Source of the DNA: Streptococcus peroris ATCC 700780
GTDB lineage: Bacteria; Bacillota; Bacilli; Lactobacillales; Streptococcaceae
Assembly (NCBI RefSeq): GCF_000187585.1
Contig: NZ_GL732463.1
Span: forward strand, 1,134,088-1,198,087
DNA: 64,000 nucleotides
Direction: 5' to 3'
Of the stretch, positions 45,280 through 57,358 are shown piece after piece. The notes below the pieces were generated by a model. It was not told where the DNA came from. It was given only the letters and a program-made list of their open reading frames with translations, and did not search any database. Numbering within the stretch: position 1 is the stretch's first letter; every line of letters begins with the position of its first letter. The position numbers and the translations under genes are program-made.

Positions 45280-46204
45280 AGCGTACTCCTACTGCCAAAC
45301 TTCGTCCCACGCCGTTGAGGAAGGAAGCAATGTCCATTTTAGGTTTTCCTGCTGGTTGAACCTGTTTGAGAGACAGAGCCCCTTCTGCAGTTGCGATGAT
45401 TAATTCTTTTTTACCGATAGAGAGTATCTCACCCGGATTTCCATTACCTTCTACTGGCAGGGCTTCATAGATTTTGAAGCGTTCTCCCTTTAGAAAAGTG
45501 TGGGCAACTGGCCATGGATTCAACCCACGGATTTGGTTGAAAAGTTGACGATTGGTCTTGTTCCAGTCCAATTTTTCTTCCTCTGGTTTGATATTTGGGG
45601 AAAATGTAACCTGACTTGGATCCTGTGGTTGAGGCTGAATTTCACCAGCTATATAAGCAGGAAGAGTATCCAAAAGCAAATCACGACCGACAATGGCCAA
45701 TTTTTCAAACAAAGTTCCAACATTGTCCTCATCGGTAATGGGAATACTGCGACGAGAAATCATGTCTCCTGCATCCATTTCCTTGACCATTTCCATAATG
45801 GTCACTCCTGCCTCTTTATCACCTTGAATCAAGGCATAATGAATAGGAGCACCACCACGGTGCTTTGGAAGAAGAGAAGCATGAACGTTGACTGCAAAAT
45901 CCATGCTATCAAGAAGTTTGCTTGGGAGAAATTGCCCAAAAGCTGCAGTCACAATCCCATCAGCTCCCAAATTCATGATAGCTTCCATCTCTGGACTACC
46001 CGATAATTTTTCAGGTTGGTAGATAGGAAGTCCTGCCTCTTTGGCTGCTTGTTTAACCGGGGTTTCGTGGATAACTTTTTTACGGCCGACAGCACGGTCT
46101 GGCTGAGTTACAACCGCAACAATCTCGTAGCGATCATCTGTCAAAAGGCCCTTTAAAACGGTCGCTGAAAAGTCAGGCGTTCCCATAAAGATTAGTTTTG
46201 TCAT
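45269..46204 (-). CDS. fmt: Methionyl-tRNA formyltransferase
   Basis: Formylates initiator Met-tRNA using 10-formyl-THF. The 311-residue enzyme has the N-terminal MGTPDFS, the catalytic N-x-H in [16 protein letters not shown] near residue 109, and the substrate Asp in EMDAGDMI, with a C-terminal OB-fold for tRNA binding. The start has AAAGGAG. Lies 11 bp after priA. Confidence 0.96.
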   Translation of the reverse strand: MTKLIFMGTPDFSATVLKGLLTDDRYEIVAVVTQPDRAVGRKKVIHETPVKQAAKEAGLPIYQPEKLSGSPEMEAIMNLGADGIVTAAFGQFLPSKLLDSMDFAVNVHASLLPKHRGGAPIHYALIQGDKEAGVTIMEMVKEMDAGDMISRRSIPITDEDNVGTLFEKLAIVGRDLLLDTLPAYIAGEIQPQPQDPSQVTFSPNIKPEEEKLDWNKTNRQLFNQIRGLNPWPVAHTFLKGERFKIYEALPVEGNGNPGEILSIGKKELIIATAEGALSLKQVQPAGKPKMDIASFLNGVGRSLAVGVRFGE

Positions 46205-46215
46205 CTTTTCTCCTT

Positions 46216-48612
46216 TTATAAAAATTGTTGTGGTTCGTGGTCAATACTGAGACGAAGTTCGCTATTTTCTCGTTCTTGAGTTAGAGCTAAGACCTGATTA
46301 AGGGTAGAAGCCAACTCATCTTCTAAACGGTATTTAATCAAAATTTGGTAATGATAGAGGTTATGAGTGCGAGCAATAGGTTTAGGCGTTGGTCCAAGGA
46401 TGATACTAGCATCCGATAAACCTGACCGCAAAATTTCCATGACTTGATAAGCACGTTTGATAACCTCTTCTTCTTTCTTCTGAGACAAGGTAATACCAAT
46501 AGTGAAATAATAAGGTGGGTAACCCAACTGACGTCTGATTCCCATTTCATAGGCATAAAAACCTTCGTAGTCCTGATCCTTTGCAAAACGAATGGCATAA
46601 TGATTAGGATTATAGGACTGAATCAAGACCTGACCTGCTTTTTCAGCGCGACCGGCACGACCGGCTACCTGTGTCAAGAGTTGGAAAGTCCTCTCAGAAG
46701 AACGGAAGTCAGGTAGATTCAAGGCTGTATCCGCATTGAGAACACCAACCAAGGTCACATTTGGAAAATCCAATCCCTTGGCAATCATCTGTGTCCCCAG
46801 TAAAATATCTGCCTCTCCTTTTCCGAACTGGTCTAGTAGAGTTTGGTGACTGCCCTTCTTACGAGTTGTATCCACATCCATGCGTAGAATGCGTGCCTCT
46901 GGAAAGAGTTCTGTTAGCTCATCATAGGCCTTTTGAGTCCCTGTTCCATAATAACGAATGCTACGACTCTGACAGTTTGGACAGACATGTGGAATTTCCT
47001 TCGAAAAGCCACAATAATGGCAGTTCATGGTTTTGGTATCCATGTGTAGCGTCAAGGAGATATCACAGTTAGGACATGTATCAACAGTCCCACATTCCCG
47101 ACACATGACAAAGCTAGAATAACCACGGCGATTGAGCATGAGAACAACCTGCTCTTTTTTAGCCAGGCGATCTTGAATGGCCTCAATCAGAGGAGGTGTA
47201 AAGTTTGATGTTTCATTCTGCCCGATGTAATCACGGAAGTCAATCAGTTGAACTTCAGGAACACTTGCTAAAGGATTGGCACGTTTAGTCAGGCGCAAAT
47301 GCTGATAAACACCCTTGCCAGCACGCGCACGGCTTTCTAGACTTGGTGTTGCAGAACCAAGGACTAGGGCAGCTCGATTGTACTGAGCTCGTAAAATAGC
47401 CACATCCCTAGCATGATAACGCGGATTGCTGTCTTGCTTGTAACTAGCCTCATGCTCTTCATCGATAATGATAACGCCTAAATCTTTCAAAGGAGCGAAA
47501 ATAGCAGATCTAGCCCCAACGACTACCTGAGCATCTCCACGCTCCACCTTGCGCCATTCGTCGTACTTTTCACCGTTGGACAAGCCTGAGTGGAGGATGG
47601 CAACTTGCTCACCAAAACGAGCAATAAAGCGCTCGGTCATTTGAGGTGTCAGAGAGATCTCTGGTACAAGAACAATCGCTGTTTTTCCCATATCCAAGGC
47701 ACCTTGGATAATCTGCAGGTAAACCTCGGTTTTCCCACTTCCAGTGATTCCTTGTAGAAGAAATGGAGGATGTTTCTTTCCAATCGCTCCAACAACCGCC
47801 TCACAGGCTTCTTTTTGCTCTGGGTTTAACTCTAAGGCTTGATTTGACTCGATTCCTTCAAAGTAGGCAGCTGAGCGCTGGACTTCCTTTTGCACCATGG
47901 TGATTGCACCATGTTCCACAAAGAAGTTAATTTGTTCGCGTGAGTAATATTCTAACAAATCAGCCAAAGGAACTGTTTCAAGATGTGCTAATAAATATTC
48001 TCGCAGTTCCAATTTCTTCTTGGCACGATTTGAGATTTCTAGCTTTTCTAATTTATCAAGATTCACTTGAACCCAAGACTGTGTTTTGACCTTCTTCTGG
48101 TCTACAGCCTGATACTCTAGCTTCAAGAGTCCTTTTCGAGTCAATCGCATCATCTCAGCCTGCTTTTCTAGGTCGAGAGATGAAAAGGCTAGAGATTCTT
48201 GCGAACCGAACAATCGCTCTTTATCTTCCTGACTCAAGCCTTCCAGAGGATAGAGGATTTTATCATAACTAGAGTTCAAAAATCCAGGGAGCATGGCTTT
48301 TAAGATAGAAATCTTGTATGAAAAAACTGACTTACGTAGTTCTTCAGCCAACCAGAGTTGTTCCTCCGTTAAGACTGGAGAAAAGTCCAGCACCTCAGCA
48401 ATTTCTTTCAAGTCATCTTCTGCCACTTCCGCATCATTTTCTTGTTCCATTCCAAGTACGATCCCTTGAATCAAGCGATTGGCCTTTCCAAAGGGAACGT
48501 GAACTCGCATACCGACTTCCAGCATCCCTGCAAATTCCTCAGGAACCTTATAACTGTATGGTTGGTCCGTCTGCATCAAGGGGACATCCACAATGATTTT
48601 TGCAATAGTCAT
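46216..48612 (-). CDS. priA: Primosomal helicase PriA
   Basis: Restarts stalled replication forks. The 798-residue protein has an N-terminal DNA 3'-end-binding domain, Walker A GSGKTE near residue 292, a DEEH box, a zinc region with eight Cys in four CxxC pairs between about 525 and 575, and motif VI AGRAGR. It opens the priA-fmt-rsmB-phpP-stkP run; gmk-rpoZ precede it. Confidence 0.96.
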   Translation of the reverse strand: MTIAKIIVDVPLMQTDQPYSYKVPEEFAGMLEVGMRVHVPFGKANRLIQGIVLGMEQENDAEVAEDDLKEIAEVLDFSPVLTEEQLWLAEELRKSVFSYKISILKAMLPGFLNSSYDKILYPLEGLSQEDKERLFGSQESLAFSSLDLEKQAEMMRLTRKGLLKLEYQAVDQKKVKTQSWVQVNLDKLEKLEISNRAKKKLELREYLLAHLETVPLADLLEYYSREQINFFVEHGAITMVQKEVQRSAAYFEGIESNQALELNPEQKEACEAVVGAIGKKHPPFLLQGITGSGKTEVYLQIIQGALDMGKTAIVLVPEISLTPQMTERFIARFGEQVAILHSGLSNGEKYDEWRKVERGDAQVVVGARSAIFAPLKDLGVIIIDEEHEASYKQDSNPRYHARDVAILRAQYNRAALVLGSATPSLESRARAGKGVYQHLRLTKRANPLASVPEVQLIDFRDYIGQNETSNFTPPLIEAIQDRLAKKEQVVLMLNRRGYSSFVMCRECGTVDTCPNCDISLTLHMDTKTMNCHYCGFSKEIPHVCPNCQSRSIRYYGTGTQKAYDELTELFPEARILRMDVDTTRKKGSHQTLLDQFGKGEADILLGTQMIAKGLDFPNVTLVGVLNADTALNLPDFRSSERTFQLLTQVAGRAGRAEKAGQVLIQSYNPNHYAIRFAKDQDYEGFYAYEMGIRRQLGYPPYYFTIGITLSQKKEEEVIKRAYQVMEILRSGLSDASIILGPTPKPIARTHNLYHYQILIKYRLEDELASTLNQVLALTQERENSELRLSIDHEPQQFL

Positions 48613-48696
48613 ATCCTCACCTCCTCCGCTAGTTAAATCCTTTTAATTGATTGAGTATTCTTGCAATAGAAAAAATAAGATTGAGTCCCCCCAACC

Positions 48697-49011
48697 TTAA
48701 ATTTTTTCACCTTCTTCTTTTTCTTTCGCGATTTGCTCTTTGATTTTCTTTTCTTCTTCTTCTCTCAATCGTCTTTCTTCTTCGATTCGACGACGAACAG
48801 CTTCGCGTTTTCCTTCTGGATCTGGGTGGATGGTTACATTCCCAGATTCAATTTCTTCCAAAGCACGAAGAGTTGATTTTTCGGATTTAAATTCTTGGGT
48901 TGCAGGTGCACCAGATTCAAGTTCATGGGCACGTTTTGCTTCTAAAATTACGAGTGAATATTTTGATGGGACCTTGTCAAGCAAGGTATCAATAGAGGGT
49001 TTAAGCATCAT
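48697..49011 (-). CDS. rpoZ: RNA polymerase omega subunit
   Basis: A 104-residue subunit that helps assemble beta-prime. The N-terminal [10 protein letters not shown] and [11 protein letters not shown] segments are diagnostic; the last 30 residues are a Glu/Lys/Arg-rich helix. Two adjacent ATGs are possible starts. It lies 24 bp after gmk, the conserved gmk-rpoZ-priA order. Confidence 0.95.
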   Translation of the reverse strand: MMLKPSIDTLLDKVPSKYSLVILEAKRAHELESGAPATQEFKSEKSTLRALEEIESGNVTIHPDPEGKREAVRRRIEEERRLREEEEKKIKEQIAKEKEEGEKI

Positions 49012-49035
49012 TTGTTTGTACCTGTTTTCTAATTT

Positions 49036-49701
<666 letters not shown>

Positions 49702-49762
49702 TCATCTGAATTCACTATGTAAAGCCATTTCTGCTTACTACAATCTTTCTATCTAGTGTAAC

Positions 49763-49788
49763 AAAAAAGCAGTAATTTTTCAACTGCT
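49763..49788 (-). terminator. Terminator after rny
   Basis: AGCAGT pairs with ACTGCT around a T/A-rich loop, followed by TTTTTTG on the minus strand. Confidence 0.8.
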
Positions 49789-49797
49789 CTTTCTTAT

Positions 49798-51411
49798 TTA
49801 TTTTGCATAATCAACTGCACGAAGTTCACGAATCACGGTTACCTTGATATTTCCTGGGTAATCGAGGTTGCTTTCGATTTTCTCACGAACTTTGTGAGCC
49901 AAGATTGTGACCTTGTCGTCCTTGATTTGACCTGGGTTCACCATGATACGGATTTCACGACCGGCTTGAAGGGCAAAGCTATTTTGAACACCTTCAAAGC
50001 TATTCGCGATTTCCTCTAAATCATGGAGACGTTTAATGTAGCTTTCAAGTGATTCGCTACGAGCTCCTGGACGGGCTGCACTTAAAGCATCCGCCGCAGC
50101 AACGAGAACAGCGATTACACTTTCAGGCTCTACATCTCCGTGGTGACTTGCAATAGTATTGACAACAACCGGATGTTCTTTATACTTGCGAGCTAACTCC
50201 GTACCAATTTCAACGTGGCTACCTTCGACTTCACGGTCAATAGCTTTTCCAATATCGTGGAGGAATCCTGCACGGCGGGCAAGAGCTGCATTTTCACCAA
50301 GCTCACTAGCCATAATACCAGATAGCTTGGCAACTTCGATGGAGTGACGCAAAACATTTTGTCCGTAAGATGTACGGAATTGCAAACGTCCCATAATCTT
50401 CATCAAGTCAGGATGAAGATTTGGTGCGCCAATCTCATAGGCTGCTGCTTCCCCGTATTCACGAATTTTATTGTCAATCTCTAGACGATTTTTCTCAACC
50501 AACTCTTCGATACGAGCTGGATGAATTCGACCATCTTTGAGCAAGGTTTCCATCGTCATACGGGCAATCTCGCGACGAATCGGATCAAAACCTGACAAGG
50601 TTACGACATCAGGTGTATCATCAATAATCACATCAACACCCGTCAAACTTTCAAAGGTACGAATATTTCGACCTTCACGTCCGATAATGCGACCTTTCAT
50701 CGTATCATCAGGAAGTTGGACTGTTGAGTTTGTAGACTCAGCTACATAATCACCAGCAATTCTCTGCATAGCTTGGGATAAAATATCCTTTGCTAATTTG
50801 TCTGAGCGTTCCTTAACTTCCTGCTCTGCTTCACGAATGCGACTAGCAATCTCCTTGGTTAAGTTTTCCTCAGTTTGAGCGAGGATAATATCTCTCGCTT
50901 CTGTCTGAGAAAGGGAACCAATGCGTTCTAGTTCAGCTTCTTTTTGTCTTTCGACTTCCTCTAATTGCTCTTCACGTGCATCAAGGTTTTTTGCTCTATC
51001 AGAAATACTTTGTTCTTTTTGTTCAAGTGTTTTTTCCTTGTTCGTCAAATTGTCATCTTTGCGATCAAGACTGCTAGCACGTTCTGTCAAACGATTTTCG
51101 ATTTGCTTGAGTTCTTGACGCTCTGACTTAAATTCAGCGTCCACTTCTTCACGGTATTTTCTGGCTTCCTCTTTGGCCTCCAATAGTGCTTCTTTTTTAA
51201 GAGACTTACTTTCACGTTCGGCTTCATTTACTAGCAAATCCGCTTCACGTTCAGCTTGTCCACGTAAATTAGTTGCTTCTTGTTCAGCATTTAAAAGCAT
51301 CAACTCTGCAGCTTCTTGAGATGATTTCATCTTGGCTGAGATGCTGACATATCCAATGACTAAACCAATGATGACGGCAAAAACAACAATCCCAATCGTC
51401 ATGATTTCCAT
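49798..51411 (-). CDS. rny: Ribonuclease Y
   Basis: Membrane-anchored endoribonuclease that starts mRNA decay. The 537-residue protein has an N-terminal membrane helix (about 5-25), a long Glu/Lys/Arg coiled coil (30-200), a KH domain with [11 protein letters not shown], and an HD domain with RHSIEVA and FLHDIGKA catalytic residues. Length is the standard streptococcal one. Monocistronic, with a terminator behind it. Confidence 0.96.
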   Translation of the reverse strand: MEIMTIGIVVFAVIIGLVIGYVSISAKMKSSQEAAELMLLNAEQEATNLRGQAEREADLLVNEAERESKSLKKEALLEAKEEARKYREEVDAEFKSERQELKQIENRLTERASSLDRKDDNLTNKEKTLEQKEQSISDRAKNLDAREEQLEEVERQKEAELERIGSLSQTEARDIILAQTEENLTKEIASRIREAEQEVKERSDKLAKDILSQAMQRIAGDYVAESTNSTVQLPDDTMKGRIIGREGRNIRTFESLTGVDVIIDDTPDVVTLSGFDPIRREIARMTMETLLKDGRIHPARIEELVEKNRLEIDNKIREYGEAAAYEIGAPNLHPDLMKIMGRLQFRTSYGQNVLRHSIEVAKLSGIMASELGENAALARRAGFLHDIGKAIDREVEGSHVEIGTELARKYKEHPVVVNTIASHHGDVEPESVIAVLVAAADALSAARPGARSESLESYIKRLHDLEEIANSFEGVQNSFALQAGREIRIMVNPGQIKDDKVTILAHKVREKIESNLDYPGNIKVTVIRELRAVDYAK

Positions 51412-51625
51412 GTTTTTACCTCATTATATTTGTTTATCGAATGAAATACATTCTTTTATATTCTACCACAAAAAAATCTTTTTCACAAACCAAAATAAAA
51501 GTTGTTTTGGTCATTTTGAGAGTTGTTTTCTTCAGTTTCCCTAGTAAAATAAGCTATTCCCCCTAACTAAATTTTTAAAGAATTTTTTACAAAAAAATAA
51601 GTAAAAAGCCTACCACTTAGTAGAG

Positions 51626-52723
51626 TTAATTTGATTCAATTTTAATTGGCACTCTGCCAAAATTCTGCTCTCTTATACCTTGGTTCCCTAGCTGGTAAAT
51701 CTGGTCTGCCTTTTGAGTCATCGTATCCCAGGGTTCTTTACCGATTCGACTAACTAGACGGATTTGCTCTTTCAGAGATTTGAGGTGTTGTCTGCCTTTT
51801 TCGGTAAATCCAAGGATATGGATGCCTTCTGGCAAGTCGCTTTCTCTAGCCTGTACCAAGATATAAGTCAAGAGTCGTCGTACACGCGCCTTGGTGTACC
51901 GTTTGGTCGCAACTGTTTCGACTAATTCCTCTACAGATTGGGCTGTCTTAATAGCCTCCTTGATGCGCACTGCCATTTCCTGATTGACCTGATAGATAGT
52001 GGTTAAGTCTGGATTTGACAAGATTTGGTAGTGGAGCAAGGGAAAATAGTTATCCCAACTCACCTTACACGTCTGTTCAAAAAGAGTGACAGAAGGCATA
52101 AAGCGTTCTAAGAAATCTCGGTCTGATTGGTGCTGACGGAGGGCTGTTGCAGATACAAAGTCAACATCCTTGTCCACCGAATGGTAGCCTGCCCCCTGAC
52201 GTTTGATTGGATGAAGCTTGATATTTCGTCCAGCAACTGCTTTGGCATAGGCTAGAGCAAGGACATGATTAGGCGTATCATCAGAAAAATCAAGACCTGC
52301 AAATTCCTTCCACATGGCTTGGGTTTTCTGAGGGTAGGAGAGTGAATCAGGTAAATTATCCACAAATTTCTCCATCTCTTGACCACGTTCTGAGTATAGG
52401 TCTGCAATTTTCTGATAATCCAGAACTTCCTCTGTCCCGAAAGCAAGGGTGTTAATCCCCAAACGAGCCAAGATAGCCACTGCACCCTGACCGAAAAAAT
52501 CTGCTGCTTGGACACTGACTAAAAAGGGCAATTCTACTACTAAGTCCGCCCCATTTCCCAGCGCCATCTGGGCCCGTGTCCACTTATCCACGATAGTAGG
52601 CTCCCCACGCTGCATGAAATTCCCAGACATGGCTACGATTTTCAGTCCCTCAGCCTGATCCAGAAGGTATTTATGCCCGTTATGAAAAGGATTGAACTCT
52701 GCGATAATACCTGTAATGGTCAT
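51626..52723 (-). CDS. tmcAL: Nucleotidyltransferase, tRNA(Met) cytidine acetate ligase type
   Basis: A 365-residue protein whose N-terminus has the nucleotidylyltransferase signature [12 protein letters not shown] and whose Met-adenylation-like region includes [11 protein letters not shown] and TSQ-like SATALRQ segments. The Bacillus subtilis homologue uses acetate and ATP to acetylate the wobble C34 of elongator tRNA-Met (ac4C). It ends the long yqeG-to-tmcAL block, nine bases after the methyltransferase gene. The 214 bp behind it, up to rny, are AT-rich with only a weak hairpin. Confidence 0.87.
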   Translation of the reverse strand: MTITGIIAEFNPFHNGHKYLLDQAEGLKIVAMSGNFMQRGEPTIVDKWTRAQMALGNGADLVVELPFLVSVQAADFFGQGAVAILARLGINTLAFGTEEVLDYQKIADLYSERGQEMEKFVDNLPDSLSYPQKTQAMWKEFAGLDFSDDTPNHVLALAYAKAVAGRNIKLHPIKRQGAGYHSVDKDVDFVSATALRQHQSDRDFLERFMPSVTLFEQTCKVSWDNYFPLLHYQILSNPDLTTIYQVNQEMAVRIKEAIKTAQSVEELVETVATKRYTKARVRRLLTYILVQARESDLPEGIHILGFTEKGRQHLKSLKEQIRLVSRIGKEPWDTMTQKADQIYQLGNQGIREQNFGRVPIKIESN

Positions 52724-52732
52724 GATAATCTC

Positions 52733-53470
52733 CTACTTCTGTGCCACAAAAAACCAACGGGTGCTAGTTTCTGTTGGCTCCTTGTCCTCAAAGTCCGCAA
52801 AGAGTTTGAAGGACTTGAAACCAGCCTGTTCCAACAAGATATCATAGGTCAAGACTTCATAAGTACGCTCTTCATGGACTTCATCATGACGACTAAAGGA
52901 ACCGTTCGCTTCCTTAACAAAGAAGGTTAGCTCATGCACGATAGAATGTGGAGCTTCGTCCTCGTAGGTATCCCAAAGCATAGCAAAATCTTCCACATTT
53001 TCATGATAGGAATAGCCTGGAAAGACTTCATCTGTTTGGTAGGTTGAATGCACATCAAAGATGAAAACTCCGTCTTCGTTGAGGACATTATACACTTCCT
53101 TAAAGACGTCTCCGACTTCTACTTCGTCCTGCATATAGCAGATAGAATCGGAATAGCAGGTCACAAAGTCGTATCGACCTGCCTTGGATAAATCCAGCAT
53201 ATTGCCTTCCATAAAATCAATCTTTTGCTTGGCTGATACTGCTCTCTTTTCGGCAATCTTCAACATATCCGCGCTTAAATCAAGCCCAGTCACATCAAAG
53301 CCTGCTTGAGAAAAGCGAACGGACTGGATACCTGTCCCACAAGCTAATTCCAAGAGTTTCTTTCTCTCCTTAGTTTTGGGCAAATGACGGAGGGAAAAAT
53401 CCATCCATTTATCGTATAAACTATCATCCATCACAGCATCGTAAACAGCCGCAAAGGTTTCGTATGTTGC
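52733..53470 (-). CDS. Class I SAM-dependent methyltransferase
   Basis: A 245-residue protein with the SAM-binding motif LELACGTGIQS near residue 40, a VTGLDLSADML strand and an FDFVTCYSDS motif IV. The substrate is unknown. The start is placed at MATYETFAAVYD (53,470) because relatives begin there; the reading frame extends upstream without a better site. It belongs to a block of ribosome and tRNA maturation genes, so an RNA or small-molecule substrate is plausible. Confidence 0.82.
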   Translation of the reverse strand, partial: ATYETFAAVYDAVMDDSLYDKWMDFSLRHLPKTKERKKLLELACGTGIQSVRFSQAGFDVTGLDLSADMLKIAEKRAVSAKQKIDFMEGNMLDLSKAGRYDFVTCYSDSICYMQDEVEVGDVFKEVYNVLNEDGVFIFDVHSTYQTDEVFPGYSYHENVEDFAMLWDTYEDEAPHSIVHELTFFVKEANGSFSRHDEVHEERTYEVLTYDILLEQAGFKSFKLFADFEDKEPTETSTRWFFVAQK

Positions 53471-53547
53471 CATAATCATGATACCAAGAGCACCTCTGGA
53501 AATACCACTCGCTCTCACCTTTCTAACGATTTTCTTCTAAATTAAGC

Positions 53548-53577
53548 AAATAAAACCCAGTTGATTACAACTGAGTT
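53548..53577 (-). terminator. Terminator after rsfS
   Basis: AACTCAGTTG pairs with CAACTGGGTT around TAAT, then TTATTTG. It may only partly separate rsfS from the methyltransferase gene. Confidence 0.75.
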
Positions 53578-53583
53578 CATCTC

Positions 53584-53937
<354 letters not shown>

Positions 53938-53949
53938 TTAGTCCTCTTT

Positions 53950-54450
53950 TTAGAAAATATGTTTGTAATCTAGGACATCTGCAAAGCGCTCCTCCCAAAT
54001 GTCCTCATAAAATTCATTTATCGTTTCTGCTGGAATATCATCTCCATCAAACGTTGTGCAAGTTCCTTCTGGAATAATAAGCTGATAGCCATATTCAAAT
54101 GCAACCTTGACAGAGGTATCCACACAATATTCTGTCTGCATACCACATAAAACTAATTTTTCAATCCCCTGTTTATCCAAGTATTCTTTTAAGCCAGTTT
54201 CTTTGAAAATACTGTTATACTTCTTTTGAAAGACCTTTTCATCAGGTTTTCGATTTAAAAGCGCAGATAACTGCCAATCTTTTGATGTTTGAGCTTCAGA
54301 GTTCTCAATATGTTGAACATAGATAATTTCGATATTCTTGCTTCTAGCCTGGTTTTGTAAATAAGAAATTTTTTCCAATAGACTATTTGTCTGAAAACCG
54401 GTTTCCACTAAAATATTCTGAACATCAATGATGATAAAAGCTGTCTTCAT
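53950..54450 (-). CDS. Isochorismatase-like cysteine hydrolase
   Basis: A 166-residue hydrolase with the family triad: D9 (IIIDVQN), a Lys near 80 in the FQKKYNS segment, and the nucleophile Cys in GMQTEYCVD. Relatives include nicotinamidase and isochorismatase. Its place right after yqeK and nadD, an NAD-synthesis gene, could suggest nicotinamide use, but the metal-binding Asp-His-His set of true nicotinamidases is not seen, so the substrate stays open. Confidence 0.8.
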   Translation of the reverse strand: MKTAFIIIDVQNILVETGFQTNSLLEKISYLQNQARSKNIEIIYVQHIENSEAQTSKDWQLSALLNRKPDEKVFQKKYNSIFKETGLKEYLDKQGIEKLVLCGMQTEYCVDTSVKVAFEYGYQLIIPEGTCTTFDGDDIPAETINEFYEDIWEERFADVLDYKHIF

Positions 54451-55044
54451 TTAGTCCTCTTTCAAATAGTGCACATAGGCGTTATAGGTTTCAAGGGTTT
54501 GGGGATAGATGGGAAATCCCTGGTGAGCTAAATGCTCTACTGTGTGAGCTGTCTCGTAGGCCACCGCCTTATTTAGCGATAGTTCAGCAATCTCACGCGC
54601 CTGGTCCACCCCTGGAAAGGCACGATTATGCTCGATGTAATCTGCGACGTAGATGACCTTATCAAGGTCCGTCATCTGACCAGCTCCAACTGTATGAATT
54701 TCAATAGCTCGTAGGATTTCAGAATCTTGTAAATCTAAATCTTCCTGAATCTTGTAGATACCGACCATGCCATGCCAGACATTATTGCCCCAGTTTTTAA
54801 GATCAGAGTCAAGTTGATAACGGTCAATCAAGTCTAGAAATTCCTGGTCTGACAACTTTTTAGCATAGTCATGAAGGAGACCTGCTAGACCTGCTTTCTC
54901 GGCATCCACTCCGAATCGTTCTGCAAGTTCAATGGCTGCGCGCTCTACACCCAAACAATGGGTCAAACGCTTCTCAGGTAGAAGCTCTGCCATTTTTTTC
55001 AATAATTCCTCACGGGAACAGTTGATATAGTCCTGGTATGCCAT
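54451..55044 (-). CDS. yqeK: HD-domain diadenosine tetraphosphate hydrolase YqeK
   Basis: A 197-residue HD-fold protein with H...HD...D residues: [20 protein letters not shown] and YVADYIE. YqeK homologues split Ap4A symmetrically to two ADP, removing a stress alarmone. It overlaps the nadD stop by one base and directly precedes the cysteine hydrolase. Confidence 0.92.
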   Translation of the reverse strand: MAYQDYINCSREELLKKMAELLPEKRLTHCLGVERAAIELAERFGVDAEKAGLAGLLHDYAKKLSDQEFLDLIDRYQLDSDLKNWGNNVWHGMVGIYKIQEDLDLQDSEILRAIEIHTVGAGQMTDLDKVIYVADYIEHNRAFPGVDQAREIAELSLNKAVAYETAHTVEHLAHQGFPIYPQTLETYNAYVHYLKED

Positions 55045-55673
55045 TAGTAAAGTCCTTCTTTCTCGATATAGTCTAATACAGGCTTAGGTAGGAGAAAGTT
55101 AGGTGTGCGTCCTTGGGCAATGAAATCACGCACCATGCTAGATGAAATATCCATGAGAGGTACATCCACCCAGATAACTGGATAAGAAGTCCCTGCCTTG
55201 TAACGCGGACGTTGAACCCCTACAAACTGAACTAGTTCCACCAACTCATCAATTCGGTACCACTTAGGCAAATAGTCTACCATATCGGCACCGATAATGA
55301 AATAGTAATCTGTGTCTGGATTCTTCTCTGTTAGAAGCTTCATGGTGTCGTAGGTGTAGGAAATCCCCTTACGCTCTAGCTCTATGGTCTCAATAGCTAT
55401 ACCTTCGATTCCATCAATCGCCAATTCTAACATCTTGAGGCGATGGTGTTCAGGAATGGTTTCCTTTTTATCTACGTGAGGTGGTTGGTATTCGGGCATG
55501 AGCAGAACCTGATCCAATCCCAACTGTTGGCGCACTTGATCTGCAACAATCAGATGGGCATTGTGAACAGGGTTAAAATTTCCACCCAAGATACCGACTT
55601 GTTTCCGTTTTTTATCCTTGATTTCTGGCTCTAACTCCACTTTCGTAAAGGGAGTTAATAATTCGATTGCCAT
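55044..55673 (-). CDS. nadD: Nicotinate-nucleotide adenylyltransferase
   Basis: Makes deamido-NAD from nicotinate mononucleotide and ATP. The 209-residue enzyme has [12 protein letters not shown] (the HxxH nucleotidyl motif) and the ISSSMVRDF motif near residue 180. It lies 51 bp after yhbY and overlaps yqeK by one base. Confidence 0.95.
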   Translation of the reverse strand: MAIELLTPFTKVELEPEIKDKKRKQVGILGGNFNPVHNAHLIVADQVRQQLGLDQVLLMPEYQPPHVDKKETIPEHHRLKMLELAIDGIEGIAIETIELERKGISYTYDTMKLLTEKNPDTDYYFIIGADMVDYLPKWYRIDELVELVQFVGVQRPRYKAGTSYPVIWVDVPLMDISSSMVRDFIAQGRTPNFLLPKPVLDYIEKEGLY

Positions 55674-55724
55674 AGGTTAATCTCCTTTACTCTTCTGTAA
55701 AAACAGTTTTTGGGAGTGTCATTC

Positions 55725-56036
55725 TTAGATTTCTTTAACTTTTTTAGAAATCTTGCGATTTTCTTTCTTGCTTGATTGTTTATACAAAATCAAGATGCGT
55801 CCGATTTTTTGAACTGTGTCCACACCGATTTCTTCTTCCAATATTTCAGCTACTTCGTGGATATTCTCATCTGTGTTTTGCAAGAGAGTAACCTTGATCA
55901 ATTCACGAGCGTCTAGTGCTTGACGTACGCTGGTTTTGATTTGGTCGTTGAGACCATTTTTCCCGATTTGGATGATGGGTTTGAGGGTGTGTGCCTGGCT
56001 GTTGAGGAAGGCACGTTGTTTCGATGTTAATGACAT
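55725..56036 (-). CDS. yhbY: Ribosome assembly RNA-binding protein YhbY
   Basis: A 103-residue CRM-domain protein with the GKNGLN loop near residue 25 and the ARELIKVTLLQN strand. CRM proteins bind pre-50S rRNA. The last 15 residues are Lys-rich. Separated from yqeH by the inverted-repeat element. Confidence 0.94.
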   Translation of the reverse strand: MSLTSKQRAFLNSQAHTLKPIIQIGKNGLNDQIKTSVRQALDARELIKVTLLQNTDENIHEVAEILEEEIGVDTVQKIGRILILYKQSSKKENRKISKKVKEI

Positions 56037-56061
56037 AATTCATTTAAAAGAGTTTCTTTTT

Positions 56062-56194
56062 ATACTTTTCTGAAGTGGTGACGGACGTCAGCAAAGTCCT
56101 CTGGACTTTCATGACTAAAATTTGAGCCTAAGGTCTCAAATTTTCCGCAGTTGGTACAATCACTTGTACCAACTAACACCACGGTGAAAAGTAT
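56062..56194. repeat. Inverted-repeat-bounded structured element between yhbY and yqeH
   Basis: The ends are imperfect inverted repeats: ATACTTTTC-TGAAGTGGTG on the left and CACCACGGTGAAAAGTAT on the right, with nine identical outer and five identical inner bases. Inside are two compact palindromes: AAATTTGAG/CTCAAATTT and a nine-base perfect TTGGTACAA/TTGTACCAA with a four-base loop. No protein is encoded. The design resembles a miniature inverted-repeat element of streptococci, though it matches no BOX, RUP or SPRITE consensus I can recite. It lies inside an otherwise tight operon and would be transcribed as a folded leader of yhbY. Confidence 0.5.
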
Positions 56195-56249
56195 CTTCTA
56201 TGGGCTCGCAGTGCTCGCCTTTATAAAGATAACCCTTTCCTTTCTATGT

Positions 56250-57356
56250 TTAAATAATGGCTTTTCGTGTGACGACGGCGACGCCTTCTGGGGCCCAGAC
56301 GGCTACTTTGGCAGTTCCTGTTACACGGATCCAACCGAGTCCTGAGATGACCAGATCGGTCTTATCCTTGATATTAAAGACATACTCTACAAGTTTTGGA
56401 AAATCTTCTTTTTCCTTGCTATTTGGTGGTGTGAGGAGGGTTCCCAGGTGCTTGTCGTAAAAGTCATTTGCTCCTTCAAGCTTGGTACGATGAAGTTTGA
56501 GTTCATTATCAAAGAAGGCTGTAAAACCTTGCTTTTCTCCTGCGATGAAATCAAAACGTCCCAAGCCACCTAAAAAGAGGGTTTGCTCAGGATTGAGCTG
56601 GTAGGTTTTCGGTTTTATCTCCTTTTTAGGACTGACATACTTGAGATTTTTAGCCGTCAAGTAGTGGGCCATTTGGTGGCGATGGATAATTCCTGGTGTA
56701 TCGTAGATATAAGAACCATCGTCAAGTGGAATTTCAATCTTATCCAAGGTTGTTCCTGGGAAACGTGAAGTTGTGATGACATTTTGGTCACCCGTGATTT
56801 CTTGGATAATGGCATTGATAAGAGTTGATTTCCCGACATTGGTTACCCCAACCACATAGACATCGCGCCCCTTACGGTAGTACTCAATCTTGTCTATCAC
56901 TTCTCTAATAGCTTGCTTGTTTTGCGCTGAAGTCAAGACGACATCAACAGGACGCAAACCTTCTTCATGAGCACGTTCCATAAGCCATTGGCTAATCTTA
57001 CCATGCTTAACAGATTTAGGAAGGATGTCTTTTTTATTTCCAACCAATAGTACATCATTACCTGACACAAAGCGTGGCAAACCAGGGATAACAGAGCCAT
57101 TAAAGTCAAAAATATCAATAACATTGACCACCAAGGCATCACTATCTCCTACCTCGTGCAAGAGTTTGAGGAAATCATCATCCGTCAACTGGACATCTGT
57201 AATTTCATTGTAGTGACGGAGACGGAAACAACGTTGGCAATAAACTTCACCTATTTCCAAACCTTTTTCGAGTGCTGACTGAGGGGTAAAGCCTAGACCG
57301 GTCTTATCTGTCGTCTGAATGGTTGCTCCACAGCCAATACAGAGAATTTCTTCCAT
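56250..57356 (-). CDS. yqeH: Ribosome biogenesis GTPase YqeH
   Basis: A 368-residue circularly permuted GTPase for 30S assembly. An N-terminal Cys4 zinc finger (CIGC, CQRC) is followed by G4 (NKKD, near 107) before G1 (GVTNVGKST, near 172) and G3 (DTPG). The C-terminal domain is RNA-binding. It starts two bases after yqeG; the 3' side is the structured element. Confidence 0.96.
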   Translation of the reverse strand: MEEILCIGCGATIQTTDKTGLGFTPQSALEKGLEIGEVYCQRCFRLRHYNEITDVQLTDDDFLKLLHEVGDSDALVVNVIDIFDFNGSVIPGLPRFVSGNDVLLVGNKKDILPKSVKHGKISQWLMERAHEEGLRPVDVVLTSAQNKQAIREVIDKIEYYRKGRDVYVVGVTNVGKSTLINAIIQEITGDQNVITTSRFPGTTLDKIEIPLDDGSYIYDTPGIIHRHQMAHYLTAKNLKYVSPKKEIKPKTYQLNPEQTLFLGGLGRFDFIAGEKQGFTAFFDNELKLHRTKLEGANDFYDKHLGTLLTPPNSKEKEDFPKLVEYVFNIKDKTDLVISGLGWIRVTGTAKVAVWAPEGVAVVTRKAII

Positions 57357-57358
57357 AG

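Noticed and set aside
56040-56235. A tRNA gene in the structured yhbY-yqeH spacer
   Set aside because: No cloverleaf, no TTC-loop or CCA-like end; stems are separate simple palindromes.
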